A DNA stretch of 64,000 bases. Source: DASYKS01 sp031404815 (GTDB lineage: Bacteria > Acidobacteriota > Thermoanaerobaculia > Multivoradales > UBA5704). Below the pieces are notes generated by a model. It did not search any database and was not told the DNA's origin. It saw only the letters and a program-made list of their open reading frames with translations. The DNA is taken from NCBI GenBank assembly GCA_031404815.1, contig JANNIH010000088.1, positions 62,001 to 126,000 on the forward strand, given 5' to 3'. This document shows, in pieces, positions 8,433-15,136 of the stretch (the first letter of the stretch is position 1; each line of letters starts with the position of its first letter). Position numbers and translations under genes: made by a program.

Positions 8433-8503
8433 ATTGGAAGCGGGACTCGAACCCGTGTTACCGTCCTGAAAAGGCGATATCCTTACCTCCAGACGAAGGA
8501 GCC
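8433..8503 (-). pseudogene. tRNA-Glu (TTC) relic
   Basis: On the minus strand the sequence follows a bacterial tRNA-Glu from the acceptor 5' side through the T loop. It has TTCGTC at the D-arm entry, the anticodon loop TTTTCAG (anticodon TTC), TAAC as variable loop and GGGTTCGAGTCCC in the T arm. The 3' acceptor strand that should pair with GGCTCCT is replaced by TTCCAAT, the anticodon stem has a C/A mismatch and the T stem an A/C mismatch, and there is no CCA. A functional tRNA is therefore unlikely. Loss begins exactly where tRNA-targeting integrases recombine (the 3' end), and the GTPase operon lies on that side. Confidence 0.6.
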
Positions 8504-8757
8504 GGGCAGATCGCGCGGCGAAGACCTCGCCCGCGTCGGCGGGTCCTAATACAGGGCGGCGGGTGAGCGTCCTCGTCGCCGACCCTGGGGGCACTGTGGC
8601 CGGTCGTGAAACTCCCCGATCCCGCCAGCCCGGTCTCGGACGGGACCCGATGAGGACGCCGCGCGGACGGTGATCCTGTTTCTCTCGACACGCCGGCAGC
8701 TCCACGGCCCGCACCGCGGGTGGGCCGGACGGCACTCCCCGTTCCGCGGGGCGCGAC

Positions 8758-9370
8758 AGCGCTGCGCTGAGCCGGAACACCGAGGGGCTGCGCCGCGACA
8801 CCTCTTCGCCGGGTCGGCGCACCGCTGATCCGTGCCAGCTCACCAGTGCGCCGGGCCAGAGCACCGGTAGTACGAGCCAGAACACCAGTGCGCCAGGCCA
8901 GAGCACCGGTGGTACGGGCCAGCTCACCAGTGCGCCGGGCCAGGGCACCAGTGGCACGCGCCAGCACACCAGTGCGCTGGGCCAGAGCACCGGTAGTACG
9001 AGCCAGCACACCAGTGCGCCGGGCCAGAGCACCGGTGGCACGAGCCAGCTCACCAGTGCGCCGAGCCAGGGCACCGGTGGTACGAGCCGGCACACCACTG
9101 CACCGGGCCAGAGCACCGGTGGTACGAGCCAGCTCACCAGTGCGCCGGGCCAGAGCACCGGTGGTACGGGCCGGCACACCAGTGAACTGAGCCAGGGCAC
9201 CAGTGGTACCAACCAGCACACCGGTGTGCGGGGCCAGAGCACCGGTGGCGCGGACCAGCCTACCGGCGGTCCGGGTCAGTACACCGGTGGGCGGAGCAGT
9301 AAGACCGGTGAGGGCGACCTCGCGACCGGTAGGCGCGTCGGCGTCAGCGGTGGGCGGGCTCGGCCGACCC
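8758..9370. repeat. Repeat array 1: 21-bp units (42-bp dimers) in strict register, 28 units
   Basis: From 8779 onward an ACC (rarely AGC) recurs every 21 bp up to 9367, with no insertion or deletion: 28 steps over 588 bp although the units differ by many substitutions. Alternate units form a 42-bp dimer of the type ACCAGTGC-11 nt-GCACCGGT followed by about 15 nt. The two 8-nt arms are complementary (one G:T), and GGGCC lies in the centre. The array ends directly at the stop codon of yicC. The 8504-8757 stretch to the left holds only degenerate resembling pieces and no gene that I can support. All reading frames across the array are open because the period is a multiple of three and the unit lacks stop triplets; I do not regard any of them as a protein. 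Confidence 0.85.
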
Positions 9371-10255
9371 CTACTCGACGTTCTGCACCTGCTCGCGGAG
9401 CTGCTCGCACAGCACTTTGGCGTCGAGCGCGAGGCGAACGACCTCCGGGTGGCGGCATTTGGCGCCTAGGGTGTTCAGCTCGCGGAAGATCTCTTGGGTG
9501 AGGAAGTCGAGGCGCTTGCCGATCGCGGCGTCGCCTAGGGCCAGCTCGCGGAAATGTTCTAGGTGGGCGCCCAGGCGGTCGATCTCTTCGGCCACGTCGC
9601 TCCGGTCGGCGAGGATCGCCGCTTCTTGGGCGAGGCGGGCGGGGTCGAGCCCGGCGCCCGCACCGGTCATGAGCTCGGTGAGGCGGCGGTCGAGCGCCGT
9701 CTTCGCTTCGGCGAGGACCGGGGCGCGGAGCGCGTCGATCTTCGCGACTTTTTCGGCCAGCTCATCGAGCCTGCCGAGAAGAACGGCGCTGAGCTTTCCC
9801 CCTTCTAAGGTACGCGCCGCGACCAGTTGGGCGAGCGCCGTTTGGGTCACGCTGCGCAGCAGGTCGCGGTCGTCGTCGCTCCAATCGCGCGCGGCGACTT
9901 CGACTTTGAACGCCTCGGGCAGGCGTAGGAGATCGCCGGCCGACAGCTCGCCGGTCACCCAGCCGCGGGCCGCCAGATCACGCACCGCCGCTTGCGCGGC
10001 CTCGACCACAGCGGCGTTGATCCGGACCTCGGCCGGCACCTGCCCGAGCGCCCGGACATCGAGCCGCAGCTCGACCCGGCCGCGTTGCAGCTCGGCCGCG
10101 AGCAGCTCGCGCAGGTCGGTCTCGCTCGCGCGATACGCCTCGTCGAGCCGGACCTGGAGGTCGAGCATTTTGTGGTTGACGCCACGGAGCGTCGCGGTGA
10201 TCGCGTAGCGCGCGTTCTCCGCCGTCGCCTGGCCTGATCCGGTCATGCTGCGCAT
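9371..10255 (-). CDS. yicC: YicC family endoribonuclease
   Basis: The 294-residue product begins MRSMTGSGQA, the conserved opening of the YicC family, and ends REQVQNVE, close to the QMREQIQNIE end of E. coli YicC. The C-terminal half carries the conserved SDVAEEIDRLGAHLE and GKRLDFLTQEIFRE blocks. YicC proteins are endoribonucleases that take part in RNA turnover, including small-RNA decay in E. coli. The start at 10255 is chosen for this conserved N-terminus; an earlier start would lie in the upstream palindromic element. The gene is followed directly by repeat array 1, so that array is part of, or adjacent to, its mRNA 3' end. Confidence 0.93.
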   Translation of the reverse strand: MRSMTGSGQATAENARYAITATLRGVNHKMLDLQVRLDEAYRASETDLRELLAAELQRGRVELRLDVRALGQVPAEVRINAAVVEAAQAAVRDLAARGWVTGELSAGDLLRLPEAFKVEVAARDWSDDDRDLLRSVTQTALAQLVAARTLEGGKLSAVLLGRLDELAEKVAKIDALRAPVLAEAKTALDRRLTELMTGAGAGLDPARLAQEAAILADRSDVAEEIDRLGAHLEHFRELALGDAAIGKRLDFLTQEIFRELNTLGAKCRHPEVVRLALDAKVLCEQLREQVQNVE

Positions 10256-10270
10256 GGCATTCTCCCAAAA

Positions 10271-10341
10271 GAGGGCAGACACGTAGGTCTGCCCCTACCA
10301 ATCCCCACCCATTGTAGGGGCGGACCTACGTGTCCGCCCTC
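10271..10341. repeat. Interspersed hairpin element (28-bp arms) between yicC and the DUF374 gene
   Basis: Left arm 10271-10298 and right arm 10314-10341 are complementary over 28 bp with two G:T-type mismatches, around a 15-nt loop. The core is GACACGTAGGTC. Elements of this kind occur scattered in many bacterial genomes and yield spurious peptides of the GADLRVCP type. The right arm overlaps the 3' end of the DUF374 gene and supplies its last codons (RADT) and TAG stop at 10326. The hairpin may also act as a terminator or RNA-stability element between the two genes. Confidence 0.88.
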
Positions 10342-11000
10342 GACCGAACCCACCGTTCGGCCTCGGCTTCGCAGGCGTCGAGCCGGCGTTCCAGCTCCTC
10401 GCCGTACGGTTCGAGTGGCGCACCGCGCTCGACTTTGAGCGGTTCGCCGTAAACGAAGACGACGCGCGAAAACGGCCAGGGCACCACGAACTGATCCCAA
10501 GAGCGCAACAGCTTCGCACGACTTGCGGCGAGCCCCACCGGTACGATCGGCAATCCGGTCGCCGCGGCGGCGAGCAGCGCTCCGGGTTGCACCCTTCCGC
10601 GGGGACCTTTCGGCCCGTCGGGAGTAAACGCGATATCGAACCCGAGCTTTGCCTTCCGCAGCAGCTCGCGCAGGCCGGCCGCTCCCCCGCGGGTGGTCGA
10701 GCCGCGGCTCGAATCGATGCCGAGCCGCGAGACGGTGCGCGCGATCAGCTCGCCGTCGCGGCTGCTCGAAATCAGGACCGAGATCTTCTCCCCGCGATAC
10801 CCGTACGGCATCAGCAGCAGGTGGCGGTGCCAGAACGCGAGCAGGAAATGCTCGCCCGCCGCTTCGCGCCTGCGGATCTCGCCGTCGTTTCGAAATTCCA
10901 GGCGGCAGGTGGCGCGGAGCGCACGGATGAACAACGCCGCGAGCCACGAGATCGGCCCGGTGCTTCGGTCGGGATGGGAGGGTTCCGATTCGTCGCTCAC
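10326..11000 (-). CDS. DUF374-type lysophospholipid/lipid A acyltransferase-like protein
   Basis: A 224-residue protein of the DUF374 acyltransferase family. It has an N-terminal hydrophobic patch (LAALFIRALRA), FWHRHLLLMPYG in the position of the acyltransferase histidine motif, a SSRDGELIARTV block and the family hallmark FTPDGPKGPRGR. This family acts at the inner membrane and is thought to transfer an acyl chain during lipid A or phospholipid assembly. Translation starts at a GTG at 11000 that overlaps the stop of the msbA-like gene (GTGA), so the two are coupled. Its C-terminal RADT-stop is encoded by an interspersed palindromic element, so the end of the protein was probably altered by that insertion. 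Confidence 0.85.
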   Translation of the reverse strand: MSDESEPSHPDRSTGPISWLAALFIRALRATCRLEFRNDGEIRRREAAGEHFLLAFWHRHLLLMPYGYRGEKISVLISSSRDGELIARTVSRLGIDSSRGSTTRGGAAGLRELLRKAKLGFDIAFTPDGPKGPRGRVQPGALLAAAATGLPIVPVGLAASRAKLLRSWDQFVVPWPFSRVVFVYGEPLKVERGAPLEPYGEELERRLDACEAEAERWVRSRADT

Positions 11001-12877
11001 GCCTGGAACTGGAGATCGTAGAGGCGCTTGTACGAGCCGCCGTGCGCCAGCAGCTCGGCGTGCGACCCCTCCTCGACGATCCGCCCTCCTTCGAGCACGA
11101 TGATCCGATCCGCCTTGGTCACGGTCGAGAGGCGGTGCGCGATCACCAGCGTCGTCCGGCCCTCCATCAGATTGTAGAGCGCCTTTTGCACCCACACCTC
11201 GGACTCGGTGTCGAGGTGCGAGGTCGCCTCGTCGAGAATCAGGATCGGCGCGTCCTTGAGCAGCGCGCGGGCGATCGCCAGCCTTTGCCGTTGGCCGCCG
11301 GAGAGGCGCATGCCGCCTTCACCGATCACCGTGTCGTACCCCCGGGGCATCTCCAGGATGAACTCGTCGGCGTAGGCCGCGGTCGCGGCGGCGCGCACCC
11401 GCTCGATCGGCAGGTCGGAGCGCCCATAGGCGATGTTGTTGCGCACCGTGTCGTTGAACAGCAGGGTGTCTTGGGTGACGATGCCGATCAGGGCGCGCAA
11501 CGAGCTGAGCTTCAGATCGCGCAGATCGATGCCGTCGAGCGTCACCTTTCCGGCGACCGGATCGAAGAAGCGGGGCAAGAGGTTCACCAGCGTCGACTTC
11601 CCTGCGCCCGACGGCCCGACCAGGGCGACCAGCTCGCCGCGCCGAATCTCCAGATCGAGATGGACCAGCACCGGTCGATCCTGGTAGGCGAACTCGACCC
11701 CCTCGAAACGAATCCGGTCGGTGACGCTTCGAATCGTCCGCGCATCTGGCTTTTCCTGCACCTCGTCGGGGATCGCGAGCAGGCTCACGGCGCGCTGGCC
11801 GGCGGCGAGCGCCTCTTGGAGGACCAGGTTCACCTTGTTCAATTTGCGGATCGGGTCGTACATCATGAGCGCGGTGGTCAAGAACTTGATCAGCTCCGGT
11901 GCCGTGAGTTCCCCGGCGCGGATCGCCCGCCCGGCGTAGATCAAGAGCGCCGCCGCGCCGACCACCGCGAGCGACTCGACCACCGGCCCCGAGACGCTGG
12001 CGAGCAGTTGGGCGCGCAGGTTGGTGCGCAGGTGGCGGCGGGTCGCCACCTCGAAGCGGCCGAGCTCGAAGCGCTCCATGCCGAACGCTTTGACTACGCG
12101 GTGGCCCCGGATCCCTTCGTTCATCAGGCTCGCGAGATCGGCCATCCGCTCCTGGCTGCGGTGGCTGGTCTTGCGCATTCCGCTCCCGAACCGGACGATC
12201 GGATAGAGCATGATGGGCGCCACGACCAGGCAGATCAGCGCCAGCTGGAAGTGGGTCGAAAGAAGGAGGCCGAGCAGCACGACCAGCGTCAACGACTGCT
12301 GGAACAGGTCGAGCAGGCGATTCGACACCGCGCTCTGCATCATCGCGACGTCGTTGATCACCCGCGCCACCAGCTCCCCCGACGGGTGCTCGGCATGAAA
12401 GCGGCTCGACTGCGAGAGGATGCGGCGGTACAGATCGTTGCGAATGTCGGTGGTGACGCCCAAGCCGATGTGCTGAAACGAGTAGCCGGAGACGAAGTCC
12501 GAAGAGCTGCGGAGCAGAAAGACGATCACGAACAGAAGCGGCACGAACCAGATGACCTCGCGCTCGCCGATCCCCCACTGCCGCTTGAGCGACTCGTAGC
12601 TCTTCTGAATCTTGTGCTCCAGGTCGAGCTTCCGCTGCCAGCGCTTCAGCCAATCCGGCGTCGTGCTCGACTCGGCCGCGGCGGCGGGTTTGGCGATCGG
12701 CACGCCGAGCACATTCGGCGCGCTGTCCTTGGCCAGCAGCACCTCGCTGAACACCGGTTCGATCAACGAGACGATCCCGCCGGTCGCCGCGGCGAAGGTC
12801 AAGACCCCAAGGCCCGCGAGCACCGCCCACCCGGTATAGCGGCGAACGTAGCGCCAGAAGAAGGTGATCGGGCTCAA
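10997..12877 (-). CDS. msbA: ABC transporter, MsbA-like lipid A exporter
   Basis: A 626-residue half-transporter. An N-terminal membrane domain spans residues about 15-345 with six helices, and a long insertion of about 60 residues follows helix 1. The nucleotide-binding domain has Walker A GPSGAGKST at 421-429, Q-loop Q469, signature LSGGQ at 525-529, Walker B ILILDE at 545-550 and an H-loop in VIAHRLS. MsbA-type proteins flip lipid A-core across the inner membrane. The TTG start at 12877 overlaps the stop of lpxB (TTGA), and the 3' end overlaps the acyltransferase gene. An lpxB-msbA-acyltransferase operon is functionally coherent. A general lipid or drug exporter is the alternative, but the context favours lipid A. 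Confidence 0.88.
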   Translation of the reverse strand: MSPITFFWRYVRRYTGWAVLAGLGVLTFAAATGGIVSLIEPVFSEVLLAKDSAPNVLGVPIAKPAAAAESSTTPDWLKRWQRKLDLEHKIQKSYESLKRQWGIGEREVIWFVPLLFVIVFLLRSSSDFVSGYSFQHIGLGVTTDIRNDLYRRILSQSSRFHAEHPSGELVARVINDVAMMQSAVSNRLLDLFQQSLTLVVLLGLLLSTHFQLALICLVVAPIMLYPIVRFGSGMRKTSHRSQERMADLASLMNEGIRGHRVVKAFGMERFELGRFEVATRRHLRTNLRAQLLASVSGPVVESLAVVGAAALLIYAGRAIRAGELTAPELIKFLTTALMMYDPIRKLNKVNLVLQEALAAGQRAVSLLAIPDEVQEKPDARTIRSVTDRIRFEGVEFAYQDRPVLVHLDLEIRRGELVALVGPSGAGKSTLVNLLPRFFDPVAGKVTLDGIDLRDLKLSSLRALIGIVTQDTLLFNDTVRNNIAYGRSDLPIERVRAAATAAYADEFILEMPRGYDTVIGEGGMRLSGGQRQRLAIARALLKDAPILILDEATSHLDTESEVWVQKALYNLMEGRTTLVIAHRLSTVTKADRIIVLEGGRIVEEGSHAELLAHGGSYKRLYDLQFQA

Positions 12878-14040
12878 AGGGCCGCCCGCTGCCGCAGCAA
12901 CCCGGCCACTTCGAGCGCCGCCCGACCGCTCGCTCCGCCCGCGCCGAGGCGGCCGCGCAGCTCGGCCAGATGGCCGCGCATGGTGGCGATCGCTGCGGAA
13001 TCGCGCAACAGCCGCTCGGCCTCAGCCGCCAACGGCTGCGGCTCGGCCTCTTGTTGCAGCTTTTCCGGCACGGCGCCCCGTTCGAGCACCAAGTTGACCA
13101 GCGAGACGTGTGGCAGCCGCACCAGCAGGCGGGCCAGCCGGTAGGTCCACACCGAAAGTCGGTAGCAGACGATCATCGGCGTGCCGAGCAGGCCGACCTC
13201 GAGGGTCGCAGTGCCGGAGGCGCAGAGCGCGAGGTGCGAGTCGGCGATCGCCGCGAAACGGTCGGCGGCGACAATCTCGACCGGCGGCGTGCCGTTGCCC
13301 CCAAGCCCGGCCGCCGCCAGATGGCGTTCGATCGAGTCCCGCGAGATCGTAGGCGCCTGGATGATCCGCCCAACCACCGGCACCGTCTTCGCGAGCCGCG
13401 CGAGCGCCCCCAATTGGAGCGGCAGCAGCGCCTCCACCTCCGACCGGCGCGAGCCCGGCAGCAGAGCGATCCGGAACGGCTCGACCGCGGTACCGCCCGT
13501 GGCGGGTGCACGATCCCAAATCTGAGGCAGCTGCGGGACTTCGTCGACCAGCGGGTGGCCGACATGGACCGCATCCACTCCGTGGCTGCGGTAGAACTCG
13601 ACCTCGAACGGAAACAGGACGAGCATCTTGGTGACGTCGCGGGCGATTTGGTGCACCCGTCGCTTGCGCCACGCCCAGACCTGCGGGCTGATGTAATAGA
13701 TCACCGGCACGCCACGACGGGCCAACTCCTTGGCGAGGCGCAGATTGAAGTCGGGAAAATCGACCAGCAGGGCGGCTGCGGGCTTCTTGCGCTCGACTTC
13801 GGCGAGCAGTGCGGCGAAGATTGCCCTCGCCCGCGGGAGGACTTTAAGCACCTCGACCAGGCCGACCACCGAGATTTCCGAGGAATCGGCGACCGTTGCG
13901 ACACCGGTCGCGCGCATCTCGTCGCCCCCGAGCCCGAAGACCGAGAGATCCGGCTCGAGCCGCCCGAGCTCGGCGAGGAGCCGCGCGGCATGCAGATCGC
14001 CCGAAGCCTCCCCGGCGACCGCGAGGAGCTGCTGCGTCAT
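12874..14040 (-). CDS. lpxB: Lipid-A-disaccharide synthase
   Basis: A 388-residue GT19 glycosyltransferase that joins UDP-2,3-diacylglucosamine and lipid X to make the lipid A disaccharide. Family motifs are plain: GEASGDLHAA at the N-terminus, FGLGGDEM, the LLVDFPDFNLRLAK block, YYISPQVWAWRKRR, HVGHPLVDE and LLPGSRRSEVE, with a late CASGTATLE nucleotide-sugar region. The length is normal. The ATG at 14040 overlaps the stop of the small membrane-protein gene upstream (ATGA), and its own stop overlaps msbA, so four genes from 14231 leftward are translationally coupled. It acts at the cytoplasmic face of the inner membrane. Confidence 0.95.
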   Translation of the reverse strand: MTQQLLAVAGEASGDLHAARLLAELGRLEPDLSVFGLGGDEMRATGVATVADSSEISVVGLVEVLKVLPRARAIFAALLAEVERKKPAAALLVDFPDFNLRLAKELARRGVPVIYYISPQVWAWRKRRVHQIARDVTKMLVLFPFEVEFYRSHGVDAVHVGHPLVDEVPQLPQIWDRAPATGGTAVEPFRIALLPGSRRSEVEALLPLQLGALARLAKTVPVVGRIIQAPTISRDSIERHLAAAGLGGNGTPPVEIVAADRFAAIADSHLALCASGTATLEVGLLGTPMIVCYRLSVWTYRLARLLVRLPHVSLVNLVLERGAVPEKLQQEAEPQPLAAEAERLLRDSAAIATMRGHLAELRGRLGAGGASGRAALEVAGLLRQRAAL

Positions 14041-14231
14041 GGAATCGGCGCCGGCGGACCCTGGGGGAAGGGGTACATCAGCCAAGCGAGCGCGAGCCCA
14101 CCGAGGACCATGCCGAGAAAGATCTGGAAGAACAGCCGGATCTGATCGGCGCGTCCGCGCCGCCAGAGCAGGCTGAAAAACACGCTCACGATCAGAGCGA
14201 ACGTCACCATCAGGAGGAAGTGGCTGATCAT
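14037..14231 (-). CDS. Small two-helix membrane protein upstream of lpxB
   Basis: Sixty-four residues from an ATG at 14231, with two hydrophobic segments (about 3-21 and 33-53) separated by a basic loop RRGRADQ and ending in a Pro-rich tail. The four-base overlap with lpxB and the absence of any gap make it a genuine part of the lipid A operon. I do not recognise the family. A small inner-membrane accessory protein for lipid A synthesis or export is plausible, but this rests only on position. Confidence 0.65.
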   Translation of the reverse strand: MISHFLLMVTFALIVSVFFSLLWRRGRADQIRLFFQIFLGMVLGGLALAWLMYPFPQGPPAPIP

Positions 14232-14243
14232 TCGGGCGGCCCG

Positions 14244-14663
14244 TCAGTCCTTCTTGCCCGACGCGATATCCCACGCGTCGAACACCAACAACAGATTCAT
14301 CAAGCCTGCGGCGAGCAGGAAGGCGGTGCCGTACTCGAAGCCGGGTCCGCGGAGATCCCCCTCGTAGTGGGTGACGTAGCGGAGCACACCGTACACGGCT
14401 CCCACCCCGCCTTGGCCGATCGCGCCGAGCGATGCGAGCGGCTCGCCCGGGATTGGCCGATAGAGATTGCCTTTGAGGATGAGGCCGAGGACCACCGAGA
14501 CGGCGACCAGGACGAAGAATGCCGCCCCGCGCCCCCACCGCTTCAAATAGAGATGGCCGCCACCGGGGATCAACCAGGCGATCACCGCAGCGGCCGACGC
14601 CGTTGCGAACCCGAGATTTGGCGCCGAGGGCGCCGGGGCGACCGGCGTTTCGTTTTCCGTCAC
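14244..14663 (-). CDS. DUF6677-like integral membrane protein
   Basis: A 139-residue protein with a short Pro/Ala-rich N-terminus, then four hydrophobic segments. The first carries IPGGGHLYLKRWGRGA, a motif typical of small membrane proteins (the DUF6677 group, by recollection) found near envelope genes in Acidobacteriota and relatives. The GTG at 14663 is preferred because AAGGAG lies five bases upstream; an in-frame GTG six bases earlier overlaps that site. The gene sits 12 bp upstream of the small membrane protein and is probably in the same transcript. No biochemical role is known to me. Confidence 0.7.
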   Translation of the reverse strand: MTENETPVAPAPSAPNLGFATASAAAVIAWLIPGGGHLYLKRWGRGAAFFVLVAVSVVLGLILKGNLYRPIPGEPLASLGAIGQGGVGAVYGVLRYVTHYEGDLRGPGFEYGTAFLLAAGLMNLLLVFDAWDIASGKKD

Positions 14664-14737
14664 GCTCACTCCTTTTCGCCGCGCAAAAGTTCGCACGAGC
14701 GCGCTCAAGCGCCGGCTCGAAACAGCTCCGAGGCGGT

Positions 14738-15019
14738 TTACGCCTCGTCGTTGAGCAGCTCGCGCAGCTCTTTTCCCGGCTTGAAATACGGGATCCGCTT
14801 CGGCGGCACGTCGACCTTATCGCCGGTCTTCGGATTCCGCCCGGTGCGCGCACCGCGGTGGCGGATGCGGAAGCTGCCGAAGCCTCGCAGCTCGATCTTC
14901 TCGCCCGACTTGAGCGAGAGCACGATGCTGTCGAACACCTCGTTGACGATGATCTCCGCCTGCTTCTTCGTCAGCTGTGTCGTGCGGGCGACCTCTTCGA
15001 CCAGCTCGGCCTTGGTCAT
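14738..15019 (-). CDS. HU/IHF family DNA-binding protein
   Basis: A 93-residue nucleoid protein. Helical N-terminus MTKAELVEEVA, LTKKQAEIIVNEVFD dimerisation region, then IELRGFGSFRIRHRGARTGR and NPKTGD, the beta-arm of the HU/IHF family with its conserved RxGRNPxTG. The end, YFKPGKELRELLN, is more like IHF-beta or plain HU of Acidobacteriota. The start at 15019 is chosen because the family begins with MTKAEL; a GAGACGG sits just upstream. Three tandem 13-bp repeats precede the gene and may control it. HU/IHF proteins bend DNA, so the protein is also a candidate binder of the 21-bp-phased arrays (inference). Confidence 0.93.
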   Translation of the reverse strand: MTKAELVEEVARTTQLTKKQAEIIVNEVFDSIVLSLKSGEKIELRGFGSFRIRHRGARTGRNPKTGDKVDVPPKRIPYFKPGKELRELLNDEA

Positions 15020-15049
15020 TCCGTCTCGTGCGAACACCGTCGCCCCCCG

Positions 15050-15088
15050 TTGCCAGAGATGATTGCCAGAGTTGATTCCCAGAGATGA
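15050..15088. promoter_or_regulatory. Three tandem 13-bp repeats upstream of the HU/IHF gene
   Basis: TTGCCAGAGATGA (15050), TTGCCAGAGTTGA (15063) and TTCCCAGAGATGA (15076) follow each other without a gap, one or two substitutions apart, 31-69 bp upstream of the HU/IHF start. Direct repeats of this length and placement are typical of a cooperative regulator site. Confidence 0.6.
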
Positions 15089-15092
15089 AAGC

Positions 15093-15117
15093 GGCGGCCT
15101 TGAAGTTCAAGGCCGCC
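15093..15117 (-). terminator. Hairpin after rpsA
   Basis: GGCGGCCTTGAA and TTCAAGGCCGCC form a perfect 12-bp stem around a single central base, 20 bp beyond the rpsA stop. No U-run follows, so it may be a factor-dependent terminator or a 3'-end stabilising hairpin rather than a classic intrinsic terminator. Confidence 0.6.
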
Positions 15118-15136
15118 GTCCAAGCCTACCGCAATT

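Noticed and set aside
8433..8503. Functional tRNA-Glu
   Set aside because: The acceptor 3' strand does not pair with the 5' strand, and two arm stems have mismatches.
8758..9370. Long open frames in several phases, including seven-residue repeat proteins on both strands
   Set aside because: The 21-bp unit has no stop triplet in any phase, so all frames open together; no ribosome binding site, and selection appears to act on DNA phase rather than on one frame.
11042..13144. A 700-codon plus-strand frame over msbA and lpxB
   Set aside because: Antisense open frame caused by high GC; the minus-strand products show all family motifs.
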